Shown piece after piece: positions 22,770-23,254 of a stretch of 23,254 nucleotides of DNA. Location: assembly GCA_965649105.1 (NCBI GenBank), contig CBFGJP010000037.1, positions 1 through 23,254 of the forward strand, in the 5' to 3' direction. Origin of the DNA: JAOAFX01 sp965649105 (lineage in GTDB: Bacteria > Hydrothermota > Tepidihabitantia > SM23-42 > JAOAFX01). The translations under genes were made by a program, and so were the position numbers. A model generated the notes under the pieces. That model was not told where the DNA came from, ran no database searches, and saw nothing but the letters and a program-made list of their open reading frames with translations. Each line of letters starts with the position of its first letter. The stretch's first letter is position 1.

Positions 22770-23254
22770 AAAAAATTTCACCTCCATAAATTTTTTTCTT
22801 AATTTTTTTTGCCTTTATTAATTCCGCCAGATATTTTGCAATTTCATTCTGATTTATACCTAAACTCTTGCTTATATCTTTCCGTGTTCCGGGTCTTCTG
22901 TTCAAATATTGTATAATCAAATCTATATGGCCGGCTGTTTTCAAAATATTCTTATCTTTTTTGAATTCAGCGATAATCTCACATTTCTTACCCATAATTT
23001 TTTTTATCTGCTGTAATCCCTTCAATGTTAGAGCCTGAGCATATTTTTCACTCGGTGGCCTAACCACGGTATTTAATTGAATTCTATCTGGCCGTAGGCG
23101 CATGATTGCATTTTTTAGTCTCAAGATTTCGTCTTTGGAATCATTGAATCCTTTTATGAGCATAAGTTCGAGATAAATTTTCCCTTTATATATTTTACGA
23201 AATTTCATCAAGCCATTGATTACTGTGTTTATCGTAATGGATGGCAAAGGACGG
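22756..23254 (-). CDS. Radical SAM protein, COG0731-like, C-terminal part only
   Basis: The frame is open through the right edge, leaving about 165 residues of the C-terminal part; the CxxxCxxC cluster motif lies outside. The visible RPLPSITINTVINGL, YLELMLIKGFNDSKDEI and DRIQLNTVVRPPSEKYA stretches match radical SAM proteins of the COG0731 (wyosine-synthetase-related) group found in many anaerobic bacteria. Residues from about 110 form a winged-helix-like domain (IIQYLNRRPGTRKDISKSLGI). Function in bacteria is not established. An internal TTG at 23247 is not the true start. The gene is followed, with overlap, by the DUF6125-like gene, suggesting the two work together. Confidence 0.82.
   Translation of the reverse strand, partial: RPLPSITINTVINGLMKFRKIYKGKIYLELMLIKGFNDSKDEILRLKNAIMRLRPDRIQLNTVVRPPSEKYAQALTLKGLQQIKKIMGKKCEIIAEFKKDKNILKTAGHIDLIIQYLNRRPGTRKDISKSLGINQNEIAKYLAELIKAKKIKKKIYGGEIFYERV

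Overview
The window looks like chromosomal DNA from an uncultured, anaerobic, diderm bacterium of moderately low GC. An FCB-like lineage such as candidate division WOR-3 (Stahlbacteria) is my best guess. The guess rests on a gingipain-type C25 surface protease with long Ig/CARDB-like tails, a TonB-dependent receptor paired with a DUF4249-type lipoprotein, and large membrane glycosyltransferases carrying TPR tails. This placement is inference; there is no rRNA or marker gene to test it. No tRNA, rRNA, CRISPR array, insertion sequence or prophage was seen, and no gene-free stretch exceeds about 210 bp.

Layout. (1) 1-6249, minus strand, is a cell-surface block: the TonB-dependent receptor, a small repetitive spacer with a possible 26-residue basic ORF, a DUF4249-like lipoprotein, and then, from its own promoter, a C25 protease that runs off the left edge (970 codons visible). 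(2) 6272-11408, minus strand, is a tightly packed operon: xerD, a TMTC-like GT-C enzyme with eight TPRs, butyrate kinase, and an HGSNAT/DUF1624-like membrane acyltransferase. (3) 11618-13516, plus strand, is a divergent second GT-C-like membrane protein with a TPR tail. (4) 13524-15734, minus strand, is the iscS/mnmA pair for tRNA 2-thiouridine. (5) 15885-22242, plus strand, is a seven-gene operon with mostly overlapping genes: PLP aminotransferase, LpxL/PatA-like acyltransferase, dut, a GT4 glycosyltransferase, an MFS exporter, a CE4 deacetylase and an exported TPR protein. (6) 22245-23254, minus strand, is a DUF6125-like cysteine-rich protein preceded by the C-terminal part of a COG0731-type radical SAM enzyme that is cut by the right edge.

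The most striking signal is regulatory. Five of the six visible transcription-unit heads have near-consensus sigma-70/A promoters (TTGACA/T, 16-17 bp spacer, TATAAT or TATCAT). In four of them the start codon begins only 5-6 nt after the -10 box, exactly where transcription should start, and in the fifth it begins 10 nt after. This predicts leaderless mRNAs (GTG or ATG at +1) for operon heads, whereas several internal genes carry strong Shine-Dalgarno sequences. The C25 gene is the exception: it has a predicted leader of about 80 nt with a Shine-Dalgarno site, and a perfect palindrome upstream of its promoter.

A second signal is a sharp change in codon choice inside the C25 gene. The Ig/CARDB-like tail (about 45-660) is written almost entirely with GCG/ACG/CCG/TCG codons, while the catalytic domain uses GCA/GCC. 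This suggests that the tail module has a different history or is homogenised with copies elsewhere.

Functionally, the window combines envelope biogenesis (glycolipid-type GT4 plus acyltransferase, GT-C enzymes, CE4 deacetylase, TonB receptor, surface protease) with housekeeping (Xer recombination, tRNA thiolation, dUTP hydrolysis, butyryl-phosphate metabolism).
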